Numbered from the stretch's first letter, positions 1-12,111 are shown. The stretch: 64,000 bases of DNA from Bacillus vallismortis (GCF_040784915.1 NZ_CP160797.1:2656137-2720136), one strand, 5' to 3'. Numbers and translations: made by a program. Notes: generated by a model not told the origin, from the letters alone.

Positions 1-1015
1 CTGAGGCGATCAAGAGAGAAATCGCCATGACAGTGAAGCTCCCCGCGGCTAAAAATAGGCTTGCAATAATCGCTCCTAAGCCCAGTAATCCAATGATTCC
101 TCCGGGAAGGAAAATCTCAAGCAGGATGAGGATCACCCCTCCTGCAAAGAGAAGAACTGTCTCGTATCCGGCAAGGCCGGCTGCGAGATGCCCGTAAAAG
201 AACAGCAATAACGCGATGAATCCAACCGTTCCAGGGATGCCGACACCCGGGGAAAAAAGCTCCACCGTCAGACCTAAAAAAGCTATCGTCAGCAGAATAG
301 GCACAATAACCGGGTTCGTCAGCCATCTTGCTGTCTTTTCCGTAAAGCTTTCCTTTGCATAACTGATATGCGCATTTTCGAACCCAAGCTTCTCTACGAG
401 TGCGGATAAATTGTCAGCAGTCCCCTCTGAATAGCCTACATCAATCGCCTTACCAGGGTTAAGTGTAAGCAGATCTCCCTTCGGCGCACCAACTTCCTTG
501 GCATCTATATCCGGGTCAGCCATAGCGAGCGCATATTTAGGATCGCGATTATTTTTCACTGCGGCATCCTCCAGCTCTGCCAGCCAAAGTGATTCAGCTT
601 TTTGGTCAGCGGCATTGCCTTTACCGTCAATAATCGCGGCCGCTCCTATTTTTCCGCCGGGCGCCATATAAATATTATCGGCTTGCAGGGCAATATATGC
701 ACCAGCTGACAACGCGCGTTTGTTTACATATGCAGTTATAGGGATCTCGCTTTCGGTTATCGAGTCCGCTATATCAATAGCCGATTTGACCAATCCTCCC
801 GGCGTATTGATATCAAGAATAATATGATCTGCATGCGCTTCTTTTGCATCTTGTAACGAACGGGATAAAAACGAGGCGAGTCCCTGTTCGACATTTTTCT
901 CAACCGGGATCACATAAACCGTTTGTTTTTCTGCTTTGGCGTTCAGCTGTACGCCTAATAAAAAAAGTAAAAATATGCTCAAAAGAGCAGCACGGAATCC
1001 TTTGGTTTGAAGCAA
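1..1015 (-). CDS. yqeZ: YqeZ, membrane NfeD/ClpP-class serine protease homologue (C-terminus outside window)
   Basis: The gene runs off the left edge, so about 338 N-terminal residues are visible. It starts at a TTG at 1015 preceded by a GGAAGGAGGG ribosome site; a signal sequence follows (residues about 5-25), then a ClpP/crotonase-like domain with the typical DINTPGG and SAGAYIA motifs (the serine of SAG is the presumed nucleophile). From about residue 225 come several hydrophobic segments of the NfeD type. In B. subtilis yqeZ sits beside the flotillin gene floA (yqfA), and NfeD proteins work with flotillins in membrane organisation. The sequence matches my memory of B. subtilis YqeZ closely. 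Family function comes from known homologues, not from this window. Confidence 0.93.
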   Translation of the reverse strand, partial: MLQTKGFRAALLSIFLLFLLGVQLNAKAEKQTVYVIPVEKNVEQGLASFLSRSLQDAKEAHADHIILDINTPGGLVKSAIDIADSITESEIPITAYVNKRALSAGAYIALQADNIYMAPGGKIGAAAIIDGKGNAADQKAESLWLAELEDAAVKNNRDPKYALAMADPDIDAKEVGAPKGDLLTLNPGKAIDVGYSEGTADNLSALVEKLGFENAHISYAKESFTEKTARWLTNPVIVPILLTIAFLGLTVELFSPGVGIPGTVGFIALLLFFYGHLAAGLAGYETVLLFAGGVILILLEIFLPGGIIGLLGLGAIIASLFLAAGSFTVMAISLLIAS

Positions 1016-1100
1016 GGGCAGTGTATCCCTCCTTCCTTTTATAATAAGTGCCTTCTCTTTATACGTAACAATGTATCAAAGGTTTCATTTTTTTATGTAT

Positions 1101-1138
1101 AAAAAAAGACATCTCTCTTAGAAAGATGTCCTTTTTTA
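1101..1138. terminator. Bidirectional rho-independent terminator between yqeY and yqeZ
   Basis: The stem GACATCT / AGATGTC (1108-1130) is flanked by an A run on the left and a T run on the right, so it can stop transcription of rpsU-yqeY on the minus strand and any plus-strand reading. Confidence 0.8.
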
Positions 1139-1144
1139 CGCCAT

Positions 1145-1591
1145 TTAAGACAATTGATTGCTAACAAGCTTATTAATTAAGCTTCCATCAGCTTTACCTT
1201 TTACTTTAGGCATAATTGCACCCATTACTTTCCCCATGTCCGCTTTTGAGCTCGCACCAACCTCAGTAATGGTTTCATTTACGATTGTAAGCAGTTCTTC
1301 TTCTGACAGCTGCTCGGGTAAATAAACTTCTAAAATGTCCAGCTCTTTTTGAACTTTATCTACTAAATCTAAACGATTAGCGTTTGAAAATTCCTGGAGG
1401 GAGTCTTTACGTTGCTTAAGTTCACGAGAAAGGACAGTGAGTTCCTCATCCTCGGTCAAACTGTCTTTCTTAAGCTTAATTGCTTCATTTTGAAGTGAAG
1501 CCTTAACCATTCGAACGACAGTCAGTTTGTCTTTCTCACGGCTTTTCATATATAGCTTCATATCCTGGTTAAGACGCTCAAGAAGACTCAT
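1145..1591 (-). CDS. yqeY: YqeY, GatB/YqeY-domain protein
   Basis: A 148-residue protein with the family's usual length, starting [10 protein letters not shown]. The first half is charged and helical; the second half (about residues 95-148) is the small helical domain shared with the tail of GatB, the glutamyl-tRNA amidotransferase subunit, which contacts tRNA. No catalytic motif is visible, and the role of free-standing YqeY is unclear; tRNA binding is inferred from the GatB link. It lies 14 bp behind rpsU on the same strand and is followed by a strong terminator, so rpsU-yqeY is one transcription unit. Confidence 0.93.
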   Translation of the reverse strand: MSLLERLNQDMKLYMKSREKDKLTVVRMVKASLQNEAIKLKKDSLTEDEELTVLSRELKQRKDSLQEFSNANRLDLVDKVQKELDILEVYLPEQLSEEELLTIVNETITEVGASSKADMGKVMGAIMPKVKGKADGSLINKLVSNQLS

Positions 1592-1605
1592 AAATCCACC
1601 CTCTT

Positions 1606-1779
1606 TTAGAATTTGCGTTTTCTAGCAGCTTCAGACTTTTTCTTGCGCTTTACGCTAGGTTTTTCATAAAATTCGCGCTTTCTTGCTTCTTGCAAAGTAC
1701 CTGTCTTTGATACACTGCGTTTGAAGCGACGAAGAGCATCTTCAAGCGATTCGTTTTTTCTAACGACCGTTTTTGACAT
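1606..1779 (-). CDS. rpsU: Ribosomal protein bS21
   Basis: A 57-residue, very basic protein ([10 protein letters not shown]... ending KRKF) identical in type to Bacillus S21, a small-subunit protein that helps mRNA selection at the ribosome. I chose the ATG at 1779 because GGAGGGAGGG lies 6-7 bases upstream and the family length is 57; a longer reading frame to 1830 has no support. yqeY follows in the same direction. Confidence 0.97.
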
Positions 1780-1951
1780 TCTCTTTCCCTCCCTCCGAAT
1801 ACACCAATCGACTACCTTTAAGTTACACATATAAACATGTACTTTGACATTATAATATAAGCCATCAGTCAGGTCAACTAAGTGAGTTCACTTTTCCGTC
1901 ATGAGTACGACTGCCTGTCTATATAATGGTGGAAAGGGGTTGGTGAATAAG

Positions 1952-2875
1952 ATGTTGATTCTGATCGGTTTTACTGCTCTTATATTATTCTTTCTCGCAG
2001 GCATGAACATGCTTCGAAAAGGCTTAATTTCAATGGCGTACTCAAAAATTGAAGAACGATTGCTATTTTTTACGGACCATCCGTTAAAAGCGTTCCTGAT
2101 CAGTATTGTATTTACAGGGATTCTTCAGAGCAGTTCAGCCTTTATGGTCATTGTCATCGGTTTTGTAAGCGCGGGCGTCCTTCCTTTTAAACGGACAATA
2201 CCGATGATTCTCGGAACAAATGTCGGATCTACCTTTACAACTGAATTTATCGCCATCAAAATGGATGTTTTGATTTGGATTCTTTTGATTGGCGGTTTAT
2301 TGTTTTTTCTGACTGGCAGGTATCCCTTAAAACAGTTGGGAACAAGCCTCCTCGGACTCGGCATCATCTTTTTTTGCATCAGCGGGTTCAGCCACCTTGC
2401 AGGACCGCTTACAAAACTGAAAACGGGAGCCGACATTTTATACCACGTTAACGATTCAAACTGGTCCGCTTTGCTCATCGGTATGGTGCTAACTGCCATG
2501 ATTCACTCAAGCTCCGTTTGTATCGGCATTTTGATGAGTTTTATGAATGAAGGCATTATCGGACTGACACAGGCGATGAGCGTCGTACTCGGGTCAAATA
2601 TCGGGACCTGCATTACAGCTGTCATGGCTGCTGTATCCGGCGGATATGCGGCGAAACAGACAGCGTATGCCCATGTGGTGTTTAACATGCTGGGCGTGGC
2701 TCTCATATTTCCTTTTCTGGCGGCAGCGACCGGCTTTGTAGAACAGTTATCAGTTGACCCTGCACAAAGGATTGCGCATTTCAGTCTTTTATTTAATGTG
2801 GTGACAGCTTTTTTATTTCTTCCGCTTACAAACTTGTTTTACCGCTTGATTCACTTTCTTATCCCAGCAAAATAA
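1952..2875 (+). CDS. yqeW: Na+/phosphate cotransporter family protein YqeW
   Basis: About 307 residues with 8-9 hydrophobic segments. The two QSSSA / HSSS-type motifs (near residues 55 and 195) and the two GTNVGS / GSNIGT motifs mark the inverted repeat of the PNaS (NptA/PhoU-linked) transporter family, which imports phosphate with sodium. The family often has a C-terminal PhoU domain; this one lacks it. The start is uncertain: ATG 1952 is 12 bases behind AAAGGGG, and a GTG at 1943 in the same frame is closer. It stands alone between rpsU and mtaB, transcribed opposite to both. Confidence 0.88.
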   Translation: MLILIGFTALILFFLAGMNMLRKGLISMAYSKIEERLLFFTDHPLKAFLISIVFTGILQSSSAFMVIVIGFVSAGVLPFKRTIPMILGTNVGSTFTTEFIAIKMDVLIWILLIGGLLFFLTGRYPLKQLGTSLLGLGIIFFCISGFSHLAGPLTKLKTGADILYHVNDSNWSALLIGMVLTAMIHSSSVCIGILMSFMNEGIIGLTQAMSVVLGSNIGTCITAVMAAVSGGYAAKQTAYAHVVFNMLGVALIFPFLAAATGFVEQLSVDPAQRIAHFSLLFNVVTAFLFLPLTNLFYRLIHFLIPAK

Positions 2876-2905
2876 AAAACCGGTACATTTAATGCACCGG
2901 TTTTT
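2874..2905. terminator. Bidirectional terminator between yqeW and mtaB
   Basis: AAAAACCGGT and ACCGGTTTTT form a stem with A and T runs on both sides; it closes yqeW from the left and the heat-shock operon from the right. Confidence 0.85.
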
Positions 2906-2908
2906 AGA

Positions 2909-4264
2909 TTAAGAAGACAAACGCATGTGTTCAGTTATTTCGTCCTCAACAACACGGACGAATTGCCCTTCGTTGTAAGGATAGCCCGCTTTAAGGATTT
3001 TGACTTTCACGATTTTGCCGATCATCTCTTCCGTACCTTTGAAAACAACCTTCATATAGTTGTCTGTGTAACCGACAAACATGTTCTCTTCTTCTGTTTC
3101 TTTATACGCTTCCTCAGGGATAATCTCAAGAACTTCATTTTCATACTGATCTGCGTATTCCTTCGCAAGCTGGTCGGACAGAGAAATCAGGCGATGCACA
3201 CGCTCATTTTTAACGTTTTCATCCACTTGGTTTTCCATTCGCGCAGCCGGTGTACCTGTGCGTTTACTGTAAGGGAAAACATGCAGCTCAGAGAATTTAT
3301 GTTCTTTAATAAAGTTATAGGTTTCCATAAATTCTGCTTCTGTTTCGCCAGGGAAGCCTACAATGACATCAGAAGTTACAGCTAAGCCAGGCAATGCTTT
3401 TTTCAGTTTGCTTAAACGGTCTGCAAAAAATTCCATCGTATATTTACGTCTCATCCGTTTAAGCACAGTGTTTGATCCGGATTGGATAGGAATATGCAAA
3501 TGATTCACTATTTTATCCGAGCGGTCTAAGACCTCGATCACTTCATCTGTGATTTGGCTGGCTTCGATTGAAGAAATTCTAATCCGTTTAACGCCTTCAA
3601 CACGAGTGTCTAATTCTCTCAAGAGCTTAGCGAAGCTGTAATCTTTCATATCTTCGCCATAGCCGCCTGTATGAATACCGGTAAGAACAATTTCTTTATA
3701 TCCGGCATCGACAAGCTGCTGCGCTTGTTTAATGACTTCTTCAGGATCGCGGGAGCGGAGCAGGCCGCGCGCCCACGGAATAATACAGAATGTGCAGAAA
3801 TTATTGCAGCCTTCCTGTATTTTCAATGACGCTCTTGTCCGGTCCGTGAAAGCAGGCACATCAAGCTCCTCATACACTCTTGCTTTCATGATGTTGCTGA
3901 CACCGTTAATCGGCTGGCGTTCTTCAGAGTATTGGTCGATGTAGCCGAGCATTTTTTCCCGGTCCTGCGTTCCAACTACAATATCGACACCAGGGATCGC
4001 CATGATCTCTGCAGGTGAGGTTTGCGCATAGCAGCCTGTGACACAGATGACACCGTCAGGATTTTGACGAATGGCACGTCTGATCACTTGGCGGCTTTTT
4101 TTATCTCCCGTATTGGTTACCGTACATGTATTAATGACATATACATCAGCTGTTTGTTCAAAGTCTCTTCTTTCGTAGCCCGCTTCTTTGAAAAGCTGCC
4201 AGATTGCTTCTGTTTCATAATGGTTGACTTTACAGCCAAGCGTATGGAAAGCAACAGTTGCCAT
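2909..4264 (-). CDS. mtaB: tRNA t6A37 methylthiotransferase MtaB
   Basis: This 451-residue radical-SAM enzyme converts t6A to ms2t6A at position 37 of tRNAs reading ANN codons. Three N-terminal cysteines (C11, C47, C78) would hold the auxiliary iron-sulfur cluster of the UPF0004 domain, and CNNFCTFC (C153, C157, C160) holds the radical-SAM cluster; a TRAM-like RNA-binding segment ends the protein. Its ATG shares one base with the rsmE stop (TAATG), so it is translationally coupled and is the last gene of the hrcA operon. Confidence 0.95.
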   Translation of the reverse strand: MATVAFHTLGCKVNHYETEAIWQLFKEAGYERRDFEQTADVYVINTCTVTNTGDKKSRQVIRRAIRQNPDGVICVTGCYAQTSPAEIMAIPGVDIVVGTQDREKMLGYIDQYSEERQPINGVSNIMKARVYEELDVPAFTDRTRASLKIQEGCNNFCTFCIIPWARGLLRSRDPEEVIKQAQQLVDAGYKEIVLTGIHTGGYGEDMKDYSFAKLLRELDTRVEGVKRIRISSIEASQITDEVIEVLDRSDKIVNHLHIPIQSGSNTVLKRMRRKYTMEFFADRLSKLKKALPGLAVTSDVIVGFPGETEAEFMETYNFIKEHKFSELHVFPYSKRTGTPAARMENQVDENVKNERVHRLISLSDQLAKEYADQYENEVLEIIPEEAYKETEEENMFVGYTDNYMKVVFKGTEEMIGKIVKVKILKAGYPYNEGQFVRVVEDEITEHMRLSS

Positions 4265-5034
4265 TATTGATCACCTCTTAATAACTCTGTTTGATAAGAA
4301 ATCGCACTCAACGCGTATAGCGGTGCGGTTTCTGTCCTTAAAATTCTCGGTCCAAGGCCGCCCGGCACACCGTCTTTCTCTGTGAGCCGTTCAACTTCCG
4401 CTTCTGTTAAACCGCCTTCAGGACCAAATACGATCAAAAGGGATGATCCTTTCGGAAGGCTGCTTACAATCGCGCTGAATGCGCTTATTTCTCCTTGCTT
4501 TGATGACTCCTCGTATGCAACGACACATTTATCGAAATCCTGCATCCTTTGAAGAAGCTGCTGAAAAGAATGGACATCCATCACTTGCGGCACTTCGTTA
4601 CGGTACGATTGTTCAGCCGCTTCCTTCGCAATTTTCGTCCATCTTTCCCGCTTTTTCTTTGCCTTTTTGTCATCCAGCTTGACAACAGAACGAGCGGCTT
4701 GGAAAGGAATGAAGGCATGAGCTCCAAGCTCAGTCCCTTTTTGGATAATCCATTCAAGCTTATCTCCTTTCGGGAGGCCGCTTGCAATATAAACCTTTAT
4801 CGGAAGCTCTCTGTTTTCATTCGTCCATTCTACCACAAGACAGGACACATGGTCCTTGGAAACAGATTGAAGTTCACACTTTGCCTCAAAGCCGTCCTGA
4901 GAGCAGCAGATGATCTGATCACCTTCATTCATTCTCATCACGTTCACAATATGATGAACATCTTCGCCGGTTATCGAAAAAGCCGGCGCTTCCTCCATTT
5001 GCTGCTTCGTGAGCTCGATAAAATATCGTTGCAT
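4264..5034 (-). CDS. rsmE: 16S rRNA m3U1498 methyltransferase RsmE
   Basis: A 256-residue SPOUT-class RNA methyltransferase. An N-terminal PUA-like domain (to about residue 70) precedes a knotted methyltransferase domain with VFGPEGGL and the LRTETAPLYAL segment that binds S-adenosylmethionine. ATG 5034 is chosen because AGGTG lies 9 bases before it; a GTG at 5046 is in frame but falls inside that ribosome site. Sixth gene of the dnaK operon, with only about 20 bases separating it from prmA. Confidence 0.94.
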   Translation of the reverse strand: MQRYFIELTKQQMEEAPAFSITGEDVHHIVNVMRMNEGDQIICCSQDGFEAKCELQSVSKDHVSCLVVEWTNENRELPIKVYIASGLPKGDKLEWIIQKGTELGAHAFIPFQAARSVVKLDDKKAKKKRERWTKIAKEAAEQSYRNEVPQVMDVHSFQQLLQRMQDFDKCVVAYEESSKQGEISAFSAIVSSLPKGSSLLIVFGPEGGLTEAEVERLTEKDGVPGGLGPRILRTETAPLYALSAISYQTELLRGDQ

Positions 5035-5056
5035 ACGCTGTGACACCTACTAACTG

Positions 5057-5992
5057 TTATTTTTTCGCAATAATGCTGACCCAATCTTCCATTGAAAGGA
5101 TTTCTACAATGGTAAAGCCGGCTTGTTCCAGTGCTTCTTTTACTTCTTGTTTTTTATGAGCGATGATACCTGACGTAATAAAATGACCGTCTTCTTTTAA
5201 CAGGCTGTACGCTTGTGAAGTAAAGCGAAGAATGACTTCAGCCAAAATGTTGGCAACAATCACATCATGTTCCCCTTCAAGTCCGTCTAACAAATTGTTT
5301 TGCTTCACTTGAGCAATATCGCTCACTTTGTTCAGCTTGAGATTGAGACGTGCACTTTCTACAGCTACGGGATCAAGATCGTAGGCATGAACCGATTCAG
5401 CCTCAAGCATTGCAGCCGCAATACTTAAAATTCCGGAACCTGTACCGACATCAATCACCTTATCACCCTTTTGCACAAAGCGTTCAAGCGCCTGAATACA
5501 GAGTACGGTTGTCGGGTGTGTGCCTGTGCCGAACGCCATTCCCGGGTCCATTTCAATAATCAGTTCATCCGTATGGACCGGCGTATATTCCTCCCACGTC
5601 GGAACAATTGTAAACTTTTCAGAAATTTTCACAGGATGATAATACTTCTTCCAGGCAGTCGCCCACTCTTCTTCATTCACTTCAGAAATCGTGATATGAT
5701 TTCTGCCCAAATCAATATTATAAAGAAGCAAATTATTAATCGTTTCTTTAATGCCATCCACCGTTTCGCCAAGAAAGCTGTTGACCGGCAGGTATGCTTT
5801 GACAATGACACCCTCGTCTGGATAATCATTGGGGTCGAGCTGGTAGATTTCCCCGTACACATTCTCACGTTCTTTAATTAAATCAAGCGGGTCCTCTATC
5901 ACAACCCCACTTGCACCAGCTTCATGCAATATATTTGAGATAGGTTCGACCGCTTCATGTGTTGTGTGAATGCTTAATTCGGACCATTTCAA
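5057..5992 (-). CDS. prmA: Ribosomal protein L11 methyltransferase PrmA
   Basis: A 311-residue enzyme that trimethylates ribosomal protein L11. Visible are the [14 protein letters not shown] segment typical of PrmA and the class I methyltransferase motif [11 protein letters not shown], followed by the acidic YDLDP. Translation very probably starts at TTG 5992, eight bases behind GAGGAG; the longer reading to 6013 uses an ATG overlapping that ribosome site. Fifth gene of the heat-shock operon, with 24 bases separating it from dnaJ. Confidence 0.94.
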   Translation of the reverse strand: MKWSELSIHTTHEAVEPISNILHEAGASGVVIEDPLDLIKERENVYGEIYQLDPNDYPDEGVIVKAYLPVNSFLGETVDGIKETINNLLLYNIDLGRNHITISEVNEEEWATAWKKYYHPVKISEKFTIVPTWEEYTPVHTDELIIEMDPGMAFGTGTHPTTVLCIQALERFVQKGDKVIDVGTGSGILSIAAAMLEAESVHAYDLDPVAVESARLNLKLNKVSDIAQVKQNNLLDGLEGEHDVIVANILAEVILRFTSQAYSLLKEDGHFITSGIIAHKKQEVKEALEQAGFTIVEILSMEDWVSIIAKK

Positions 5993-6016
5993 AACTACCA
6001 ACTCCTCATCCAATAA

Positions 6017-7144
6017 TTAATCGCCTTTAAACGCGCGTTTTACCTTGTCGAAGAAACTCATTTCCTGTTCGTCAGGCAAGTTTCCGCTGACCTCGGCAAA
6101 TTCGCGGATAATGTCTTTTTGTTTATCTGTCAGGTTTGTCGGCGTGACGACACGGACGACGATATGCTGGTCACCCTGTCCATAGCCTCTGACATTTTGA
6201 ACGCCTTTGCCTCTTAATCTGAATTTTGTTCCTGTTTGTGTACCGGCTGGAATTTTTAACTTCACTTTTCCATGCAGCGTCGGAACTTCCACTTCATCTC
6301 CAAGAGCAGCCTGAGCGAACGTTAACGGCATTTCACAGTAAATATCATCGCCGTCACGCTCGAAGAACTCGTGAGCGCGCACGTGGAACACGACAAATAA
6401 ATCCCCGGCAGGGCCGCCATTTACTCCTGGTTCACCCTGTCCCGAGAGACGAAGCTGCTGCCCGTCATCTACACCGGCTGGAATTGTGACGTTGATTTTT
6501 TTGCGTTTTTTGACTTTTCCTTTACCGCCGCAATCCGCACATTTATTTTTAATGAATTTGCCCGTACCTTCACAGTGGTGGCAAACCCGTCTGTTAACGA
6601 CTTTTCCAAACGGCGTATTTTGCTCCACGTTTAATTGGCCGGAGCCTCCGCAGTGCGAGCACGTTTCCGGGTTTGTTCCAGGTTTCGCACCTGAACCTTT
6701 ACACGTATCGCATGTTTCCTCACGCGGAATTTCGATGGACGTCTCTTTACCAAAAACGGCATCCTCAAACGACAAAGTCATCGTATACTGCAAATCGGCA
6801 CCTTGGCGCGGGGCGTTTGGATCTCTTCGTCTTGTGCCTCCGCCGAAAATACTTGAGAAAATATCATCGAAACCAAAACCGCCGAAATCTCCGCCGCCAA
6901 AACCGCCGCCGCCGAAGCCTTGGTTAGGATCAGTATGGCCAAATTGATCGTAATGAGACCGTTTTTGATCATCAGACAGCGTTTCGTATGCTTCTTTTAC
7001 CTCTTTAAATTTTTCATCTGATCCGGCTTCTTTGTTAATATCAGGATGATATTTTTTTGACAGCTTCCGATAAGCTTTTTTAATTTCATCCTTAGAAGCG
7101 CTCTTACTTACTCCCAGCACTTCATAGTAATCACGCTTACTCAT
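6017..7144 (-). CDS. dnaJ: Co-chaperone DnaJ (Hsp40)
   Basis: A 375-residue type I J-protein that delivers unfolded clients to DnaK and stimulates its ATPase. The J domain carries HPD (YHPDIN, about residues 32-37). A glycine/phenylalanine-rich linker follows (about 72-105), then four zinc-finger repeats [24 protein letters not shown] and CADCGGKG, then the C-terminal client-binding domain. A hairpin with a T run separates it from dnaK, so its level may depend on partial read-through and possibly an internal promoter. Confidence 0.97.
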   Translation of the reverse strand: MSKRDYYEVLGVSKSASKDEIKKAYRKLSKKYHPDINKEAGSDEKFKEVKEAYETLSDDQKRSHYDQFGHTDPNQGFGGGGFGGGDFGGFGFDDIFSSIFGGGTRRRDPNAPRQGADLQYTMTLSFEDAVFGKETSIEIPREETCDTCKGSGAKPGTNPETCSHCGGSGQLNVEQNTPFGKVVNRRVCHHCEGTGKFIKNKCADCGGKGKVKKRKKINVTIPAGVDDGQQLRLSGQGEPGVNGGPAGDLFVVFHVRAHEFFERDGDDIYCEMPLTFAQAALGDEVEVPTLHGKVKLKIPAGTQTGTKFRLRGKGVQNVRGYGQGDQHIVVRVVTPTNLTDKQKDIIREFAEVSGNLPDEQEMSFFDKVKRAFKGD

Positions 7145-7229
7145 CTCGCTTCACTCTCCCGAATTTATCACATAAATTAGATTGTATCATTTTGAATTAT
7201 GATTTTTCAATTCCTTTTATCCCGGGCAA

Positions 7230-7268
7230 GAAAAAAAGTCAAAGCCAAGAGATGCCTGACTTTGACTT
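7230..7268 (-). terminator. Intra-operon terminator between dnaK and dnaJ
   Basis: Read on the minus strand, AGTCAAAG pairs with CTTTGACT and is followed by seven T residues. A second GC-rich inverted repeat lies at 7307-7332. It would end many dnaK transcripts before dnaJ and so set a higher dnaK than dnaJ level. Confidence 0.7.
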
Positions 7269-7344
7269 TCTAATCATTGAATCAGATTATGAAATGTGTT
7301 CTTTTCGGTCAGCCCCGGAAGCGGGACTGACTCGGAAAAGCACT

Positions 7345-9195
<1,851 letters not shown>

Positions 9196-9203
9196 CTATG
9201 TAA

Positions 9204-9767
9204 TTATTGATTCACTTTGACCATGGAAGGGCGAATGACGCGATCCTTCAGCTTATAACCTTTTTGCATTTCTTCAACAACAATGTTGGAGCCGTAATTT
9301 TCATCTTCCGCCTGCATAACGGCTTGGTGCAGATTAGGATCAAATTCCTGCCCTACAGCTTCGATGGCTTCCACGCCTTCTTTTTTCAAGGCTTCTACGA
9401 GCTGACGGTGGACCATTTCCATTCCCTGAAGCAAACTTTTCGTCTGTTCATTGTCGGCTTCAACCTGCAGCGCTCTTTCAAAGCTGTCAAGAGCCGGCAG
9501 CAAATCAGCGACGATATTTTGAGAACGGTATTTTTGGGACGCTTCCATTTCTAAACGGCTGCGTCGTTTATAATTTTCAAAGTCTGCTTGAACACGCAAA
9601 AGTTTGTTTTCTTTTTCCTCAAGCAAACCTTGCAATTCGTTCATTTGATTTTGAAGAAGTTCGCTTTCATTTGTTTCTTTCTGCTGTTCTTCAGCAGCAG
9701 CTTGTTCCTCAATGACTTCTTGCTCTTCTATTTCGTTTTGTTCAATGGTTTGTTTTTCTTCTGACAT
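9204..9767 (-). CDS. grpE: Nucleotide exchange factor GrpE
   Basis: A 187-residue protein. The first 50 residues are glutamate/glutamine-rich and disordered, then a long coiled coil (about 45-100) forms the dimer stalk, and the C-terminal beta domain (ending [10 protein letters not shown]) contacts DnaK to release ADP. The ATG at 9767 follows GAGGTG at the right distance; an upstream in-frame GTG (9785) would only add six residues and sits in poor context. Second gene of the operon. Confidence 0.96.
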   Translation of the reverse strand: MSEEKQTIEQNEIEEQEVIEEQAAAEEQQKETNESELLQNQMNELQGLLEEKENKLLRVQADFENYKRRSRLEMEASQKYRSQNIVADLLPALDSFERALQVEADNEQTKSLLQGMEMVHRQLVEALKKEGVEAIEAVGQEFDPNLHQAVMQAEDENYGSNIVVEEMQKGYKLKDRVIRPSMVKVNQ

Positions 9768-9838
9768 TGTGTTCACCTCCCTCAAAGTGTAAGAAGAAGG
9801 GCGGGTGCTGCCCTTCGATAAAATTTGCCAAAATTCCC

Positions 9839-10870
9839 TTATTCATCATACAAACTTGTCAATGCTTTTGACAAGTCCGAAGTCACATGCTGAAGCAGAC
9901 TGACAACCCTGGAATAATTCATGCGGGTCGGGCCGATGATCGCAATTGAGCCGATCTGCTTCTGATCAACAGAATAAGAAGCCGTAATCAGACTGCAGTT
10001 TTCCATCTCTTCATAGTCGTTTTCTTTCCCGATTTTAATCGAAATTCCCGTGTGCGGGGATTGAACCAGCTTTAAAACATCCTGTTCTTTTTCGATTAAT
10101 GTGAGCAACGATCGCACTCTGGTGATATCATGGAACTCCGGCTGGTTCAGCATATTGATTTTTCCGCCAAAAAACAATTTTTCAACGTGGCTCGTAGAAT
10201 GAAATGTTGAACGAAGCGCGTCAAGTATATTGTCATAGTTCTTAATGTGCTGTCTTAAATACATGACGACTTCCTTAAATATGTGCTCATTCAGTTCATC
10301 CATTGGAACGCCGCTTAAACGGCTGTTCAGTATATTCACCAGTTTTTCAATATCAGACAGATCCATTTTGGCTGGAAAATTAATCGTTTTGTTTTCCACG
10401 TGCCCTGTATTGGTAACAAGAATTGCTACCGCCTTATCAGGCTGAATCGGTATGATTTGAATCTGTTTAAGGTAATTCTCACTCAGCTTCGGCCCGAGCA
10501 CGATGGATGTATAATTCGTTAAATCGGACAAAATTTGCGCTGATTTTTGAACTGTCTTTTCCAGCTCGAAAATTTTCTCTTTAAAGATCGAGTGGATTTG
10601 GTCCATGTCGCTTTTTGTCAATTTGACGGGTGACAGCAAATGGTCAACATAGTACCGGTACCCTTTTTCTGACGGAACACGTCCTGAGGATGAATGGGTT
10701 TTTTCTATGAAGCCCAATTCTTCCAAGTCAGCCATCTCGTTTCTTATTGTTGCAGAGCTAAATGTGATTTCATCTTTTTTCGAAAGAGTTCTTGACCCTA
10801 CCGGCTGCGCCGATTTAATAAAATCATTTATAATGACCTGAAGGATCAGCAGCTGACGATTTGTTAACAT
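9839..10870 (-). CDS. hrcA: Heat-inducible transcription repressor HrcA
   Basis: A 343-residue repressor. The N-terminal winged helix (about residues 1-75, with [20 protein letters not shown]) binds the CIRCE element; the remainder is the GAF-like dimer domain. HrcA needs GroE to stay active, so heat stress, which occupies GroE, relieves repression. The CIRCE palindrome lies 15 bases before the chosen start, showing autoregulation. ATG 10870 gives the known length; upstream ATG codons at 10873 and 10876 are also in frame. Confidence 0.97.
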   Translation of the reverse strand: MLTNRQLLILQVIINDFIKSAQPVGSRTLSKKDEITFSSATIRNEMADLEELGFIEKTHSSSGRVPSEKGYRYYVDHLLSPVKLTKSDMDQIHSIFKEKIFELEKTVQKSAQILSDLTNYTSIVLGPKLSENYLKQIQIIPIQPDKAVAILVTNTGHVENKTINFPAKMDLSDIEKLVNILNSRLSGVPMDELNEHIFKEVVMYLRQHIKNYDNILDALRSTFHSTSHVEKLFFGGKINMLNQPEFHDITRVRSLLTLIEKEQDVLKLVQSPHTGISIKIGKENDYEEMENCSLITASYSVDQKQIGSIAIIGPTRMNYSRVVSLLQHVTSDLSKALTSLYDE

Positions 10871-10884
10871 CATCATCACCTCTG

Positions 10885-10911
10885 TTAGCACTCTCAATAA
10901 GTGAGTGCTAA
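10885..10911. promoter_or_regulatory. CIRCE operator of the dnaK operon
   Basis: A perfect TTAGCACTC-N9-GAGTGCTAA inverted repeat between the promoter and hrcA. This is the canonical HrcA binding site and makes the whole seven-gene operon heat-inducible. Confidence 0.97.
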
Positions 10912-10921
10912 TTCTATAACA

Positions 10922-10950
10922 AAAGTATCAAACCACAAGAAAAATGTCAA
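10922..10950 (-). promoter_or_regulatory. Candidate sigma-A promoter of hrcA operon
   Basis: On the minus strand TTGACA (10950-10945) is followed after 17 bases by TACTTT (10927-10922), placing the start of transcription just before CIRCE. An alternative -10, TATAGA, overlaps the region closer to CIRCE but has no well-spaced -35. Confidence 0.6.
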
Positions 10951-12090
10951 TTATAACTCACCCAAAAAAGCGCCAAAAACTTCATTACCTAATAATTTCC
11001 CCTGATGAGTCAAGTAAACGGCAGACTCCGAATGATGCATCAGCCCTTTTTCTACGAGGTCTGTTAATACGCTTGGGAACAGTTCATCAAGGGAACGGCC
11101 GTATTTTTCTGCAAATCGTTTTTTGCTGACTCCGGCTGTTTTTCTCAAGCCCAAAAACATTTCTTCTTCAATTTGCTCTTCTGTTGTCACTACATGAGTA
11201 TCTCTGTATGGAAAGCCTTTTTCAGCTATCAGGTCAATGTAATGTTTGACAGGTCCGACGTTTACATTGCGTGTGCCGCCGATATATCCGTGGGCCCCGG
11301 CTCCAAATCCGAAATATTCCTCGTTGCTCCAATACGTCAGATTGTGCTTTGATTCCATGCCTTGCTTGGCAAAGTTGCTGATTTCATACTGATGAATGCC
11401 GTGAGCTTCCATCCGGCCCATCACCATTTCATACATTTCGGCTTCCTGCTCCTGCGGCGGAAGATGAAGCCGCCCTTTTTGCATGAGATTATAAAATACC
11501 GTTTTCGGTTCTACAATGAGGGAGTACACCGAATAATGCTCAGCATCCAGCGATAAAGCAGTGTCTAAGGAATGATCCAGATGCTTGAGGGCTTGTCCCG
11601 GGAGTCCGAACATTAAATCAAGACTGATATTGTCAAAACCGATTTCCCGCGCCCTTTCAAAAGAGGCAAATACATCTTTTTGTTTGTGCACTCGGCCGAT
11701 TTTTTCTAACAAGTCGTCTTCGAACGTTTGGACACCGAAGCTGAGGCGATTCACGCCTGCTTCTTTTAATATTTTTAATTTCGCTGCGGACAGGTCGTCC
11801 GGATTCGCTTCAACCGCAAATTCCGATAATGCGCTTGAGGGCTTCAGCACTCGGATGATGATGTCCATCAGTTTTTTAAGCTGTTCCTCAGACAGAGAGG
11901 TCGGCGTGCCTCCTCCGATAAAGATGGTTTTGAGGTCAGGCTGCCCTGTTTTTGCAATTGTATTTATCATTTCCTGTTCGAGCGCGTTTAAATACTCGTC
12001 TACAGGCTGGCTTTGAATAAAATATTTATTGAAATCACAGTAGTGGCAAATGTGCTCACAGAATGGGATATGGATATAGGCTGATTTCAA
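10951..12090 (-). CDS. hemW: Radical-SAM heme chaperone HemW (formerly HemN)
   Basis: A 379-residue radical-SAM protein with IPFCEHICHYCDF, whose CxxxCxxC cysteines bind the 4Fe-4S cluster, and the GGGTPT motif. It belongs to the HemN-like group now regarded as heme-inserting chaperones rather than true coproporphyrinogen oxidases. TTG 12090 is favoured because AAGGTG lies six bases upstream; an in-frame GTG at 12099 falls inside that site. It directly precedes the hrcA promoter, and its own promoter must lie upstream of 12090 or behind lepA. Confidence 0.92.
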   Translation of the reverse strand: MKSAYIHIPFCEHICHYCDFNKYFIQSQPVDEYLNALEQEMINTIAKTGQPDLKTIFIGGGTPTSLSEEQLKKLMDIIIRVLKPSSALSEFAVEANPDDLSAAKLKILKEAGVNRLSFGVQTFEDDLLEKIGRVHKQKDVFASFERAREIGFDNISLDLMFGLPGQALKHLDHSLDTALSLDAEHYSVYSLIVEPKTVFYNLMQKGRLHLPPQEQEAEMYEMVMGRMEAHGIHQYEISNFAKQGMESKHNLTYWSNEEYFGFGAGAHGYIGGTRNVNVGPVKHYIDLIAEKGFPYRDTHVVTTEEQIEEEMFLGLRKTAGVSKKRFAEKYGRSLDELFPSVLTDLVEKGLMHHSESAVYLTHQGKLLGNEVFGAFLGEL

Positions 12091-12111
12091 TGAATTCACC
12101 TTCTTTACAGA

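Noticed and set aside
1780-1830. 17-codon extension of rpsU
   Set aside because: It covers the ribosome site and promoter; S21 is 57 residues.
6486-6947. Plus-strand frame of 153 codons opposite dnaJ
   Set aside because: Antisense to the zinc-finger and G/F region of dnaJ; proline-rich only because of the complementary glycine codons.
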